From Pseudomonas sp. SJZ074 (GTDB lineage: Bacteria > Pseudomonadota > Gammaproteobacteria > Pseudomonadales > Pseudomonadaceae): a stretch of DNA of 64,000 nucleotides. The position numbers and the translations under genes were made by a program. The stretch is taken from positions 124,001-188,000 of the forward strand of contig NZ_VIUE01000006.1 of the NCBI RefSeq assembly GCF_007828215.1, given 5' to 3'. The notes below the pieces were generated by a model that was not told where the DNA came from, searched no databases, and worked only from the letters and a program-made list of their open reading frames with translations. This document shows positions 18,045-28,159 of this stretch, one piece after another; positions within the stretch are counted from its first letter, which is position 1; each line of letters opens with the position of its first letter.

Positions 18045-19817
18045 TCAGATTCCTTGCTCGCTGAGCCACAGGTTCAGCGCCGCCAGTTGCCACAGCCGGG
18101 AGCCGCGCAGCGGGGTAAGCTGGCCGTTGGGGTCGGTGAGCAGGCGGTCGAGCATGGCCGGGTTGAACAGGCCGCGATCCTGGCTCGGGTCCAGCAGCAG
18201 TTCGCGGACCCAGGCCAGGGTGTTGCCTTCCAGGTGCTTGAGGCCCGGCACCGGGAAATAGCCTTTCTTGCGATCGATTACTTCGCCGGGGATCACCCGC
18301 CGGGCGGCTTCCTTGAGGACTTGCTTGCCGCCATCGGGCAATTTGAATTTCGCCGGGACCCGGGCCGAGAGTTCCACCAGCCGGTAATCCAGGAACGGCG
18401 TGCGTGCTTCCAGGCCCCAGGCCATGGTCATGTTGTCGACACGCTTGACCGGGTCGTCCACCAGCATCACCGTGCTGTCCAGGCGCAAGGCTTTATCCAC
18501 CGCCGCATCGGCGCCCGGCTGAGCAAAATGCGCTTTGACGAAATCACCGGCGGCATCGTTGGCCGTCAGCCATTTCGGTTGCACCGTGGCGGCGTATTCC
18601 TCATAGCTGCGGTCGAAGAACGCGGCGCGATAGGCCGCGTAGGGATCGCTGGCGCCGTCCACCTGTGGATACCAGTGGTAACCGGCGAACAGTTCGTCGG
18701 CCCCCTGGCCGCTTTGCACCACTTTGCAATGCTTGGCGACTTCCCTCGACAGCAGGTAAAAAGCGATGCAGTCATGGCTGACCATGGGCTCGCTCATGGC
18801 GCGGAAGGCCGCCGGCAGTTGCTCGATGATTTCTTTTTCATCGATGCGTAGTTGGTGATGGCGGGTGCCGTAGTGCTTGGCGATCAGGTCCGAATACTGG
18901 AACTCGTCACCGCGTTCGCCACCAGCATCCTGGAAACCGATGGAGAACGTGGACAGGTCTTCCACGCCGACTTCACGCAGCAAGCCCACCAGCATGCTCG
19001 AATCCACGCCACCGGAAAGCAGCACCCCTACGTCCACGGCGGCCCGCTGGCGAATGGCGACGGCTTCTCGGGTGCTGTCGAGCACGCGGTCGATCCAGTC
19101 TTCCAGGTTCAGGTCCTGCTCATCGGGCCGCGGGCCGTAGGGCAAGGTCCACCAGGTTTTCTGCTCGATGCTGCCATCGGCTTCCACCCGCATCCATGTG
19201 GCTGGCGGCAATTTTTCAATGCCGGCCAGCAGGGTACGGGGCGCCGGGACCACGGCATGGAAATTCAGGTAGTGATTAAGGGCGACCGGGTCGAGCATCG
19301 GGCTGATATCGCCGCCCTTGAGCAGTGCCGGCAGCGCCGAGGCAAAGCGCAGGCGCTGGCCGGTGCGGGAGAGATACAGAGGCTTGACGCCGAGACGGTC
19401 GCGGGCAATGAACAGGCGTTTGGCATCGCGCTCCCAGATGGCGAAGGCAAACATACCGTTGAGCTTGGGCAACAGCGCTTCGCCCCAGGCGTGATAGCCC
19501 TTGAGCAACACTTCGGTGTCGCCACCGGAACAAAAGGCGTAGCCCAACGCTTCCAGTTCGGCGCGCAATTCGGGGTAGTTGTAAATCGCGCCATTGAAGG
19601 CCAGGGAGAGGCCCAGTTGATTGTCGATCATCGGCTGGGCCGAGGCATCGGACAAGTCCATGATTTTCAGGCGCCGGTGGCCCAGGGCAATTGGGCCCTG
19701 GCTATGGAAACCCCACGCGTCGGGGCCGCGAGGGGCCAGGTGATGGGTCATTCGCTCTACGGCCGCAAGGTCCGCAGGTTGTTGATCGAAACGTAACTCT
19801 CCAGCTAATCCGCACAT
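18045..19817 (-). CDS. asnO: N-acetylglutaminylglutamine amidotransferase (AsnB/AsnO family)
   Basis: A 590-residue class II glutamine amidotransferase. Cys2 (MCGLAGELRF) is the glutaminase nucleophile, the N-terminal domain continues to about residue 200, and the synthetase domain has the PP-loop LLSGGVDSSML near residue 258. It resembles asparagine synthetase B but sits directly upstream of the NAGGN synthetase, so it most likely forms the terminal amide of that osmolyte. The start has TAAGGACTT just upstream. It is the first gene of the minus-strand operon. Confidence 0.95.
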   Translation of the reverse strand: MCGLAGELRFDQQPADLAAVERMTHHLAPRGPDAWGFHSQGPIALGHRRLKIMDLSDASAQPMIDNQLGLSLAFNGAIYNYPELRAELEALGYAFCSGGDTEVLLKGYHAWGEALLPKLNGMFAFAIWERDAKRLFIARDRLGVKPLYLSRTGQRLRFASALPALLKGGDISPMLDPVALNHYLNFHAVVPAPRTLLAGIEKLPPATWMRVEADGSIEQKTWWTLPYGPRPDEQDLNLEDWIDRVLDSTREAVAIRQRAAVDVGVLLSGGVDSSMLVGLLREVGVEDLSTFSIGFQDAGGERGDEFQYSDLIAKHYGTRHHQLRIDEKEIIEQLPAAFRAMSEPMVSHDCIAFYLLSREVAKHCKVVQSGQGADELFAGYHWYPQVDGASDPYAAYRAAFFDRSYEEYAATVQPKWLTANDAAGDFVKAHFAQPGADAAVDKALRLDSTVMLVDDPVKRVDNMTMAWGLEARTPFLDYRLVELSARVPAKFKLPDGGKQVLKEAARRVIPGEVIDRKKGYFPVPGLKHLEGNTLAWVRELLLDPSQDRGLFNPAMLDRLLTDPNGQLTPLRGSRLWQLAALNLWLSEQGI

Positions 19818-19973
19818 AAGTCCTTACCGGTTTTTCCGTTGGGGAGGAGTCAAACGGTACACGCCGAAATGGCGGGTACCCTGGAACTGACCGGTGGGAT
19901 TGCCGTGAGTTTTAGATCGATGCGTTATAAGTCGACGGGTGGGAACGGCTTGGCTAGGGATTGCGCGGTACTT

Positions 19974-20062
19974 TGTGGGAGCGGGCTTGCTCGCGAAGGC
20001 GGTGTGTCAGTAGTACGTTTGCAAACTGATACACCGCCTTCGCGAGCAAGCCCGCTCCCACA
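19974..20062. repeat. REP doublet with long perfect arms
   Basis: Perfect 32-base inverted arms beginning TGTGGGAGCGGGCTTGCTCG, spaced by 25 bases. The arms extend the shorter GAGCGGGCTTGCTCGCGAA core by GGCGGTGT. The same long form occurs at 45651-45739. It lies between the divergent start of asnO and the end of mnmC. Confidence 0.93.
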
Positions 20063-20089
20063 GGTTTGGCGATGGGCATTTAAGTTGCG

Positions 20090-22078
20090 TCAGGCCTTGC
20101 CGCGAATCAATGCCCGCAGCGCAAACCGGTTCGGATGGCAGGCCTCGGCCACGTTGCGTGGCAGGGGCAGGGGTTCATTGTCCAACCAGGCGGCGATCAG
20201 TTCGCCGGACAGCGGCGCCGTGATCAGGCCGCGGGAACCATGGCCGCTGTTGACGTACAGGCCATCGAGCCAGGGACAGGGGGTGTCCGGGACCTGGCGG
20301 GCATCTTTGCTCAGGGCGTGATACGCCTCGGTAAATGCCCGGTTGTCCGCCAACGGACCGACAATCGGCAAGTAGTCCGGGCTGGTGCAACGGAACGCCG
20401 CACGGCCTTCGAGCTGCTCCGGTTCCAGGTTGCCGGCGTCCAGGCGGTCCACCAGGTCGAGAGAGATCTCTTCGAGCATTTGCAGGTTGCCGGCATGTTC
20501 GGCGGCGGTGGGTGTCAGGTCAGCGCTCTTGAAGTCGAAACTGGCGCCCAGCGTATGCTCGCCCATTCGCGGCGGGGCCACGTAGCCCTCGGCGCAGACC
20601 ACCGTGCGCAGGGCCTGGCTGCGGTCGGTCTGGGGCAGTCGGGTGATTTGTCCGCGTATGCGCTTGAGGGGCAGGTCGGCGGCTGCTTCGAAACGTTTGA
20701 TCTCGGCGGCGCTGGCCAGGATCGCCACCGGTGCACTGGTCAGGTAGCGCTCACCGTCCCAGGCTTGCCACTGGCCATCGACGCGACGCAGATCCAGCAC
20801 TTCATGATGGGGCAACACCTCGACCAACGGGGCCGAGGCCTGCCAGCGGCACAATGCCGGCGGATGTACCCATCCTCCTTCAGGAAAGAACAGACCACCA
20901 CAGGCCAGGCCGATGCCGGACAGCGCCTCGGCTTCGCGTTGCTCCATTGTGCGCAGTAGATCGGCCGGGAACGCGGCGGCCAGTTGTGTCTGGCGCTCGG
21001 CTTCCTTGTGGTTGAAGGCCAACTGCAAGACACCGCAGCCGTCCCAGTCCATGCCCCGCTGCAGGTGTTCGAGCAAGCGCCGCGTGTAGCCGAAACCGCT
21101 GAGGATCATTTGCGACAACGCTGTGCCATGAGCGGACAGCTTGAGGTACAACACCCCCTGGGGGTTGCCGGACGCTTCCTCGGCCAACCCGGCATGTCGC
21201 TCCAGCAACGTCACCTGCCAACCACGGGCCGCGAGGCTCGCCGCGCTGGCGCAGCCGGCCAGGCCACCGCCGATCACCAGGGCCCGGCGCTCGCCGCTGA
21301 GCGGAGCGGGGCGCGCATACCAGGGTTTTGTCGGGAGGGGGGCGGCCTGCTCCTGGGATTCCGGCCCGCCGAGGAACACGCCCCGCAGGATTTCCCATTT
21401 ATGCCCGATGCCTGGCGTACGCTTCATTTTGAAGCCCGCTGCGTTCAACAAGCGCCGCACCCAACCGGTGCTGGTGAAGGTGCTCAGGGTGGCCCCGGGC
21501 GCCGACAGCCGGGCCAGTTCGGCGAACAGCTCGGCGGTCCACATATCTGGGTTCTTGGCCGGTGCAAAGCCATCCAGGAACCAGGCGTCGATATGTCCGT
21601 CCAGTTGCGGTAACTGCTCCAGGGCGTCTCCGATCATCAAGGTCAGCGTCACCCGTCCGCCCACCAGCGTCAGGCGCTGGAAACCTGGATGGATCGCAAC
21701 GTATTGTCCCAGTAACTGATCGGCCTGAAGTTTGAGTGACGGCCACAGGGCGAGGGCCCGACGCAGGTCTTGAGGGCTCAGGGGGTATTTTTCGACACTG
21801 ACAAAATGCAGTCGCGCCCCGGCGGGGGCGCATTGCTCGAATAACTGCCAGGCACAGAGGAAATTCAATCCGGTGCCGAATCCGGTCTCACCGATCACCA
21901 GCCGCCCATGGTCCGGCAACGCGGCGAAGCGCTCGGCCAGGTTGTTCTGTTCAAGAAACACATAGCGAGTCTCTTCCAGCCCGGACTGGTCGGAGAAATA
22001 CACATCGTCGAATACCCGTGAACGGGGCAGACCCTGGTCATCCCAATCGAGTTGGGCATGGTGCTGTACGGGGGGCAT
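20090..22078 (-). CDS. mnmC: Bifunctional tRNA 5-methylaminomethyl-2-thiouridine synthase MnmC
   Basis: MnmC completes the mnm5s2U modification at the tRNA wobble position. The 662-residue protein has the N-terminal methyltransferase domain (residues 1-240, with GETGFGTGLNFL as SAM site and DAWFLDGFAPAKNPDMW as the catalytic stretch) and the C-terminal FAD-dependent oxidoreductase domain (from about residue 262, ALVIGGGLAGCASAASLAARG). Both halves are intact. The order of domains and the length match the fused enterobacterial form. Start ATG 22078 gives MPPVQHHAQLDWDDQGLPRS; it is divergent from pap. Confidence 0.97.
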   Translation of the reverse strand: MPPVQHHAQLDWDDQGLPRSRVFDDVYFSDQSGLEETRYVFLEQNNLAERFAALPDHGRLVIGETGFGTGLNFLCAWQLFEQCAPAGARLHFVSVEKYPLSPQDLRRALALWPSLKLQADQLLGQYVAIHPGFQRLTLVGGRVTLTLMIGDALEQLPQLDGHIDAWFLDGFAPAKNPDMWTAELFAELARLSAPGATLSTFTSTGWVRRLLNAAGFKMKRTPGIGHKWEILRGVFLGGPESQEQAAPLPTKPWYARPAPLSGERRALVIGGGLAGCASAASLAARGWQVTLLERHAGLAEEASGNPQGVLYLKLSAHGTALSQMILSGFGYTRRLLEHLQRGMDWDGCGVLQLAFNHKEAERQTQLAAAFPADLLRTMEQREAEALSGIGLACGGLFFPEGGWVHPPALCRWQASAPLVEVLPHHEVLDLRRVDGQWQAWDGERYLTSAPVAILASAAEIKRFEAAADLPLKRIRGQITRLPQTDRSQALRTVVCAEGYVAPPRMGEHTLGASFDFKSADLTPTAAEHAGNLQMLEEISLDLVDRLDAGNLEPEQLEGRAAFRCTSPDYLPIVGPLADNRAFTEAYHALSKDARQVPDTPCPWLDGLYVNSGHGSRGLITAPLSGELIAAWLDNEPLPLPRNVAEACHPNRFALRALIRGKA

Positions 22079-22198
22079 GGCAGGCTCGGTGAATTCCGGG
22101 ACGCTATTCTAGCCCGAGGCTGGGTAACTGCGCAGGAGCTCCTGCACATCACGGCATTCAATCCGCTAGTCTTGCCCCAATCCCAGAAGGAGCTGCCT

Positions 22199-23692
22199 AT
22201 GTTCGAATCCGCCGAAATCGGTCACGCCATCGATAAAGACACCTTTGAGGCCGAAGTGCCGGCACTGCGTGAAGCGCTGCTCGAAGCCCAGTTCGAGTTG
22301 CATCAGCAGAGCCGTTTCCCGGTCATTGTGCTGATCAACGGTATCGAGGGCGCGGGCAAGGGCGAGACGGTGAAGTTGCTCAACGAGTGGATGGACCCGC
22401 GGCTGATCGAAGTGCGCACCTTCGACCAGCAGACCGACGAAGAACTGGCGCGGCCGCCGGCCTGGCGTTACTGGCGGATGCTGCCGGCCAAGGGGCGCAT
22501 GGGAATTTTCTTCGGCAACTGGTACAGCCAGATGCTCCAGGGCCGGGTCCACGGCGAGTTCAAGGACCCCCGGCTCGATCAGGCGATCAATGCCGCCGAG
22601 CGCCTGGAGAAAATGCTCTGCGATGAAGGTGCGCTGATCTTCAAGTTCTGGTTTCATCTGTCCAAGAAGCAAATGAAAGCCCGGCTCAAGGGGCTCAAGG
22701 ATGACCCGTTGCACAGTTGGCGCATCAGCCCGCTGGACTGGCAGCAATCCCAGACCTACGACAAGTTCGTCAAGTACGGTGAGCGGGTGCTGCGCCGGAC
22801 CAGCCGCGATTACGCGCCGTGGCATGTGATCGAGGGCGTGGACACCTGTTATCGCAGCCTCACGGTCGGCAGGATCCTGCTCGAAGGCATGCGCCAGGCG
22901 CTGGATAGACCGAAGATCAAGCCGGAAAAGGTCAGCGTGGCACCGCTGCCGGCATTGGATGACCAGGTGACCCTGATCGACAGCCTGGACATGACCCTGC
23001 GGCTGGACAAGGACGACTATGAGGAACAACTGATCACCGAGCAGGCCCGGTTTGCCGGTTTGCTGCGGGACAAACGCATGCGCCGGCACGCCCTGGTGGC
23101 CGTGTTCGAAGGCAACGACGCAGCGGGCAAGGGCGGGGCGATCCGGCGGGTCGCGGCAGCGCTCGATCCACGCCAATACAGCATCGTGCCGATTGCCGCG
23201 CCCACCGAAGAAGAGCGCGCTCACCCCTACATGTGGCGGTTCTGGCGGCATATTCCGGCACGGGGCAAATTCACCGTTTTCGACCGCTCCTGGTATGGCC
23301 GGGTGTTGGTGGAGCGCGTCGAAGGCTTCTGCAGTCGGGCCGACTGGCTGCGGGCCTATGGCGAGATCAATGATTTCGAAGAGCAGATTGCCGACGCTGG
23401 CGTGGTGGTGGTCAAGTTCTGGTTGGCCATCGACAAGGAGACTCAGCTCGAACGTTTCCAGGAGCGCGAGGAAATCCCCTTCAAGCGCTTCAAGATCACC
23501 GAGGACGACTGGCGCAACCGTGACAAGTGGGACGCCTACCGGGCGGCAGTGTGCGACATGGTCGACCGCACCAGTACCGAAATATCGCCCTGGACCCTGG
23601 TAGAGGCCAATGACAAGCGCTGGGCCCGGGTCAAGGTGTTGCGTACCCTCAACGAGGCGCTGGAGGCAGCGTTCAAGCGCAGCAGGAAGTAG
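22199..23692 (+). CDS. pap: Polyphosphate:AMP phosphotransferase (PPK2 class II, two-domain)
   Basis: The enzyme makes ADP from AMP with polyphosphate as donor. The 497-residue protein is two PPK2 domains in tandem, each with a Walker A-like loop: NGIEGAGKGET near residue 49 and EGNDAAGKGGA near residue 304. Each half also has a lid-type segment (WRYWRMLPAKGRMGIFFGNWY and WRFWRHIPARGKFTVFDRSWY). Tandem PPK2 domains mark the AMP-phosphorylating class. AGAAGGAGC lies 6 bp before ATG 22199; the frame is open further upstream but that part overlaps mnmC. Confidence 0.95.
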   Translation: MFESAEIGHAIDKDTFEAEVPALREALLEAQFELHQQSRFPVIVLINGIEGAGKGETVKLLNEWMDPRLIEVRTFDQQTDEELARPPAWRYWRMLPAKGRMGIFFGNWYSQMLQGRVHGEFKDPRLDQAINAAERLEKMLCDEGALIFKFWFHLSKKQMKARLKGLKDDPLHSWRISPLDWQQSQTYDKFVKYGERVLRRTSRDYAPWHVIEGVDTCYRSLTVGRILLEGMRQALDRPKIKPEKVSVAPLPALDDQVTLIDSLDMTLRLDKDDYEEQLITEQARFAGLLRDKRMRRHALVAVFEGNDAAGKGGAIRRVAAALDPRQYSIVPIAAPTEEERAHPYMWRFWRHIPARGKFTVFDRSWYGRVLVERVEGFCSRADWLRAYGEINDFEEQIADAGVVVVKFWLAIDKETQLERFQEREEIPFKRFKITEDDWRNRDKWDAYRAAVCDMVDRTSTEISPWTLVEANDKRWARVKVLRTLNEALEAAFKRSRK

Positions 23693-23797
23693 CGGGCGAT
23701 AAGGTCGCATATGCGGGATGAATGATTGTCGCGGTCGGTTATGGGGTGGATTTATGCTCGACCCATTCTTGACCGCCTACAACAATGAGGAACCGCC

Positions 23798-24982
23798 ATG
23801 CGAGAAGTAGTGATCGTCGACAGCGTTCGGACCGGCCTGGCCAAGTCGTTTCGCGGCAAGTTCAACATGACCCGCCCGGACGACATGGCGGCCCATTGCG
23901 TCGATGCGCTGTTGACGCGCAACGACATCGACCCGGCCAGTGTCGAAGATTGCATTGTCGGTGCCGGCTCCAACGAGGGTGCCCAGGGCTACAACATCGG
24001 CCGTAACGTGGCGGTGCTCTCCCAACTGGGCATCGGCACCGCCGGCATGACCCTCAACCGCTTCTGTTCCTCGGGCCTGCAAGCCATCGCCATTGCCGCC
24101 AACCAGATTGCCTCCGGTTGCAGCGACATCATCGTTGCCGGTGGCGTGGAGTCCATCAGCCTGACGATGAAAAGCGTCAACACCGACAACCTGATCAACC
24201 CGCTGCTCAAGGAACAGGTACCGGGAATCTATTTCCCCATGGGCCAGACCGCCGAGATCGTCGCCCGCCGTTACCAGGTCAGCCGCCAAGCCCAGGACCG
24301 CTATGCCTTGCAGAGCCAGCAACGCACTGCCCGGGCCCAGGCGGCCGGGCTGTTCGATGACGAGATCGTACCGATGGCGGTCAAGTACAGGGTGGAAGAT
24401 AAAAACACCGGCGCGGTGCAGGTGCTTGACGGCGTGGTCGACCGCGACGATTGCAACCGTCCGGACACAACCTATGAAAGCCTGGCCGGGTTGAAGCCGG
24501 TGTTTGCCGAAGACGGTTCGGTGACGGCGGGCAACTCATCGCAACTGTCCGACGGCGCTTCGATGACCCTGGTGATGAGCCTGGAAAAAGCCCTGGCGCT
24601 GGGACTCAAGCCCAAGGCGTTTTTCCGCGGCTTCACCGTGGCCGGTTGCGCGCCGGACGAAATGGGCATCGGTCCGGTGTTCTCAGTACCGAAACTGCTC
24701 AAGGCCAAGGGCCTGCGGGTCGCCGACATCGATGTGTGGGAGCTTAATGAGGCGTTCGCGTCCCAGTGCCTGTACAGCCGCGATCGTCTGGAAATCGATA
24801 ATGAGAAATACAACGTCAACGGCGGCTCGATTGCCATCGGTCATCCGTTCGGCATGACCGGTTCGCGCCAGGTTGGCCATCTGGTGCGGGAACTGCAACG
24901 GCGCAACCTGCGCTATGGCATCGTGACCATGTGCGTGGGCGGTGGGATGGGGGCGACGGGGTTGTTCGAGGCGGTGCGTTAA
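23798..24982 (+). CDS. Thiolase (acetyl-CoA C-acyltransferase)
   Basis: A 394-residue thiolase-family enzyme that cleaves or forms beta-ketoacyl-CoA. The nucleophile is Cys90 in LNRFCSSGLQAI; the late GHPFGMTGSRQ (catalytic His) and MCVGGGMGATGLFE (second Cys) motifs are intact. The gene stands alone, not with a fadB-type partner, so chain-length preference cannot be deduced. The region before it (TGAGGAACCGCC) supplies the ribosome binding site. Confidence 0.92.
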   Translation: MREVVIVDSVRTGLAKSFRGKFNMTRPDDMAAHCVDALLTRNDIDPASVEDCIVGAGSNEGAQGYNIGRNVAVLSQLGIGTAGMTLNRFCSSGLQAIAIAANQIASGCSDIIVAGGVESISLTMKSVNTDNLINPLLKEQVPGIYFPMGQTAEIVARRYQVSRQAQDRYALQSQQRTARAQAAGLFDDEIVPMAVKYRVEDKNTGAVQVLDGVVDRDDCNRPDTTYESLAGLKPVFAEDGSVTAGNSSQLSDGASMTLVMSLEKALALGLKPKAFFRGFTVAGCAPDEMGIGPVFSVPKLLKAKGLRVADIDVWELNEAFASQCLYSRDRLEIDNEKYNVNGGSIAIGHPFGMTGSRQVGHLVRELQRRNLRYGIVTMCVGGGMGATGLFEAVR

Positions 24983-25008
24983 ACACGAAGCCGAGGAAAG
25001 ATTCCATT

Positions 25009-25038
25009 TGTGGCGAGGGGATAAATCCCCTCGCCACA
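25009..25038. repeat. REP-type inverted repeat
   Basis: Perfect 13-base arms (TGTGGCGAGGGGA) around TAAA. It is located between the convergent ends of the thiolase gene and the small gene at 25057-25254, where it could serve both as a 3' end structure. Confidence 0.9.
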
Positions 25039-25056
25039 GGTCTGGGTAATCCTTTG

Positions 25057-25254
25057 TCAGCTAGCGATCTCAAGCGCCTTCTGCATCCGCTCGATATACG
25101 CCGCGACCTCTTGCTCCGCGGCTTCACGGCTGGCAAACGGTCCTTCCTGGGTGCCTTCCCGGGTACTGAAATAAAATTCACCGTTTATCCGGCAGATCCG
25201 GTCACTGGGAAAGACCATCGCAGGGGTGAGGTCCTGGGCGCGTTTGCCGAGCAT
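25057..25254 (-). CDS. Small conserved protein (DUF6316-like)
   Basis: A 65-residue protein: MLGKRAQDLTPAMVFPSDRI, then an aromatic strand pair (CRINGEFYFSTREGTQEGPF) and a helical end (REAAEQEVAAYIERMQKALE). The WYFSTREG...GPF pattern is typical of a small Pseudomonas protein family that I recall as DUF6316; function unknown. GGAGTC-type sequence precedes the start codon. Confidence 0.75.
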   Translation of the reverse strand: MLGKRAQDLTPAMVFPSDRICRINGEFYFSTREGTQEGPFASREAAEQEVAAYIERMQKALEIAS

Positions 25255-25454
25255 GGAGACTCCAAGAAACTTAAAAATCGGTTGAGTGAAGTTTATTCGT
25301 TGGTATCAACTGGCGCTTGGCCAGCCGATGGGCGGCAATGTGCCATCTCTCCTTTCCGCAAACGACCTTTGAACTGTTAGTACGTAACTGTCCCTGTGTC
25401 GCCAAGCCATCTCCCACTAGAATAGTCGCTCTTTTCTTGAGCCTCGGGGATTGC

Positions 25455-26417
25455 ATGCACATTTCGTCCGGTCGCTGGGTCTACGGCCTGTTCCTCGCCC
25501 TGTTGACCGCCCTGTTGTGGGGAATCCTGCCGATCAAGCTCAAGCAGGTGTTGCAGGTGATGGATCCGGTCACCGTGACCTGGTTTCGCTTGCTGGTGTC
25601 CGGCGGCTTGCTGTTCATTTATCTGGCGGCCACCCGACGCCTGCCCAGCCGCAAGGTGCTCGGTCCGCGGGGTGGCTGGTTGGTGGCGATGGCGGTGCTG
25701 GGGCTGGTGGGCAACTATGTGTTGTACCTGATGGGCCTGAATCGCCTGAGCCCCGGCACCGCGCAATTGGTGGTGCAGATGGGGCCGATCCTGCTGCTGG
25801 TCGCCAGCCTTTTTGTATTCAAGGAACGTTTCAGCCTGGGGCAGGGGATTGGCCTGCTGGTACTGCTGATCGGTTTCACGCTGTTTTTCAACCAGCGCCT
25901 CGCCGAGTTGCTGACCTCCCTGAGCCAATACACCGCCGGGGTCTTGATGGTGTTGCTGGCGTCGGCGGTCTGGACGTTCTACGCCCTGGGCCAGAAGCAG
26001 TTGTTGACGGTGTGGAATTCGTTGCAGGTGATGATGGTGATCTACCTGTTCTGCGCGTTGCTGCTCACACCGTGGGCCCACCCGTTGGAAGCGCTGCAAC
26101 TGAGCCCTCTGCAAGGCTGGCTGTTGTTTGCCTGTTGCCTCAACACCCTGATTGCCTATGGCGCCTTTGCCGAGGCCCTGGCTCATTGGGAGGCGTCACG
26201 AGTCAGCGCGACCCTGGCGATCACGCCGCTGGTGACCTTCGCCGCGGTGGCCGTGGCTGCCTGGTGGTGGCCCGACTATGTGCATGCCGAGCAGATCAAT
26301 CTGCTGGGGTATGGCGGGGCGGTGCTGGTGGTGGTGGGATCAGCGCTGGTGGCGTTGGGGCCTTCGCTGATTGCCGGGCTCAGGGCCCGGCGTGAGCGGT
26401 TGGCTGTGGAGCGGTAG
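25455..26417 (+). CDS. EamA-family drug/metabolite transporter (DMT superfamily)
   Basis: A 320-residue inner-membrane protein with about ten hydrophobic segments in two EamA repeats. The first contains LTALLWGILPIKLKQVLQVM and TWFRLLVSGGLLFIYL, the second GVLMVLLASAVWTFYALGQK and ALAHWEASRVSATLAITPL. This is a metabolite/amino-acid efflux-type carrier; the substrate is unknown. ATG 25455 follows GGGGA. The frame is open further upstream, but those residues are not membrane-like. Confidence 0.9.
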   Translation: MHISSGRWVYGLFLALLTALLWGILPIKLKQVLQVMDPVTVTWFRLLVSGGLLFIYLAATRRLPSRKVLGPRGGWLVAMAVLGLVGNYVLYLMGLNRLSPGTAQLVVQMGPILLLVASLFVFKERFSLGQGIGLLVLLIGFTLFFNQRLAELLTSLSQYTAGVLMVLLASAVWTFYALGQKQLLTVWNSLQVMMVIYLFCALLLTPWAHPLEALQLSPLQGWLLFACCLNTLIAYGAFAEALAHWEASRVSATLAITPLVTFAAVAVAAWWWPDYVHAEQINLLGYGGAVLVVVGSALVALGPSLIAGLRARRERLAVER

Positions 26418-26456
26418 CGGCCTGAAGGTGACAGTGATGTGAGTCGACCGGCCTCA

Positions 26457-26547
26457 TCGCGAGCAGGCTCGCTCCCACATTAGATCTTCAGCGTATGCAA
26501 GTCCCGGGTTCGACTGGAATCCCTTGTGGGAGCGAGCCTGCTCGCGA
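26457..26547. repeat. REP doublet (REPIN-like)
   Basis: Perfect 23-base arms (TCGCGAGCAGGCTCGCTCCC plus ACA) spaced by 45 bases, same family as at 14857-14928 and 42481-42574. It lies between the converging transporter and fumC genes. Confidence 0.92.
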
Positions 26548-26572
26548 AGGCTAACTCCCTGTCAACCAGGAT

Positions 26573-27967
26573 TCAGCCCTGGCTACCGGCCTCCAGCATG
26601 TTTTCCGGCCGCACCCAGGCATCGAACTCCTCGTCGGTCAGATAGCCCAGATGCAACGCAGCCTCGCGCAGGGTCAGCCCTTCGCTGTAGGCCTTCTTGG
26701 CGATCTCGGCGGACTTGTCGTAGCCGATATGCGGGTTCAACGCCGTCACCAGCATCAACCCGCGCTCCAGGTGCGCGGCCATCTGCTCGCCATCGGGCTC
26801 GAGCCCGGCGATGCAGTGTTGCTGGAAGTTGCTGCAGCCGTCGGCCAGCAGGCGGATCGATTGCAGCAGGTTGTGGATGATCACCGGCTTGAACACGTTC
26901 AGTTGCAAATGGCCCTGGCTGGCGGCAAAGCCGATGGTCACGTCGTTGCCCATGACCTGGCAGGCCAGCATCGACAGGGCTTCGCACTGGGTCGGGTTGA
27001 CCTTGCCGGGCATGATGGAGCTGCCCGGCTCGTTGGCGGGCAATTTCACTTCGGCGAAGCCGGCCCGAGGGCCGGAGCCCAGCAGACGCAGGTCATTGGC
27101 GATTTTCATCAGGGTCACGGCCAGGGTTTTCAGCGCGCCGGACAGCGTGGTCAGGGGCTCGTGCCCCGCCAACGCCGCAAACTTGTTCGGCGCGGTGACG
27201 AACGGCAGACCGGACAGCGCCGCCAGTTCCGCGGCAATCGCCTCGCCGAAACCGTGGGGCGAATTGAGCCCGGTGCCGACCGCCGTGCCGCCCTGGGCCA
27301 GTTCGCAGACCGCCGGCAGCGCGGCGCGGATTGCCCGTTCGGCGTAGTCGAGCTGGGCAATGAAGGCTGACAGTTCCTGGCCGAAGGTGATCGGCGTGGC
27401 ATCCATCATGTGGGTACGGCCGGTCTTGACCAGTTTCAGGTGACGCGCCGCCAGCTCCGCCAGCCCGCCGGACAGTTCGCTGATGGCCGGCAACAATTGC
27501 TTGTGGACGGCCTGCACGGCGGCGATGTGCATGGCGGTAGGGAAGCAGTCGTTGGAGCTCTGGGAGCGGTTGACGTGATCGTTGGGATGCACAGGGGTCT
27601 TGCCGCCGCGGGGGTTGCCCGCCAGTTCGTTGGCGCGCCCGGCGATCACCTCGTTGACGTTCATGTTGCTCTGGGTGCCGCTGCCGGTCTGCCAGACCAC
27701 CAGCGGGAACTGGTCGTCATGCTGGCCATCCAGTACTTCGTCGGCGGCCTGTTCGATCAGCCGGGCGATGTCGGCGGGCAAGTCGCCGTTGCGGTCGTTG
27801 ACCCGCGCGGCGGCTTTCTTGATCAGCGCCAGGGCATGCAGCACCGACAGCGGCATGCGTTCGTTACCGATGGCGAAGTTGATCATGGAACGCTGTGTCT
27901 GGGCGCCCCAGTAGGCGTCCTCCGAGACTTCAACCTGGCCAAGGCTGTCGGTTTCGATACGGCTCAT
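26573..27967 (-). CDS. fumC: Class II fumarate hydratase
   Basis: FumC converts fumarate and malate in the TCA cycle without an iron-sulfur cluster. The 464-residue protein has the family signature [11 protein letters not shown], the substrate loop [14 protein letters not shown] and the [14 protein letters not shown] motif. Pseudomonads carry more than one fumC; this one neighbours the bolA block as fumC2 does in P. aeruginosa (from memory), while fumC1 is with sodA. AGGAGTTTGACCC precedes ATG 27967. Confidence 0.96.
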   Translation of the reverse strand: MSRIETDSLGQVEVSEDAYWGAQTQRSMINFAIGNERMPLSVLHALALIKKAAARVNDRNGDLPADIARLIEQAADEVLDGQHDDQFPLVVWQTGSGTQSNMNVNEVIAGRANELAGNPRGGKTPVHPNDHVNRSQSSNDCFPTAMHIAAVQAVHKQLLPAISELSGGLAELAARHLKLVKTGRTHMMDATPITFGQELSAFIAQLDYAERAIRAALPAVCELAQGGTAVGTGLNSPHGFGEAIAAELAALSGLPFVTAPNKFAALAGHEPLTTLSGALKTLAVTLMKIANDLRLLGSGPRAGFAEVKLPANEPGSSIMPGKVNPTQCEALSMLACQVMGNDVTIGFAASQGHLQLNVFKPVIIHNLLQSIRLLADGCSNFQQHCIAGLEPDGEQMAAHLERGLMLVTALNPHIGYDKSAEIAKKAYSEGLTLREAALHLGYLTDEEFDAWVRPENMLEAGSQG

Positions 27968-28159
27968 TGGGTCAAACTCCTGATAGGTCTGAATGCGCAG
28001 TTTAGGCCCTGTCGGGCGGTACCGGTTCCGTCAATCTAGGGGTGGTCGGTTCGGTCCGTCAATCGGGACCGGCAAGCACCGGGGTTGAGGCCTGGCGTTT
28101 TTTAGGCGCAGAATGGTCGCCCTTGGGATTTTACCTCGCCAGTTAGATAAGGAAACTCG

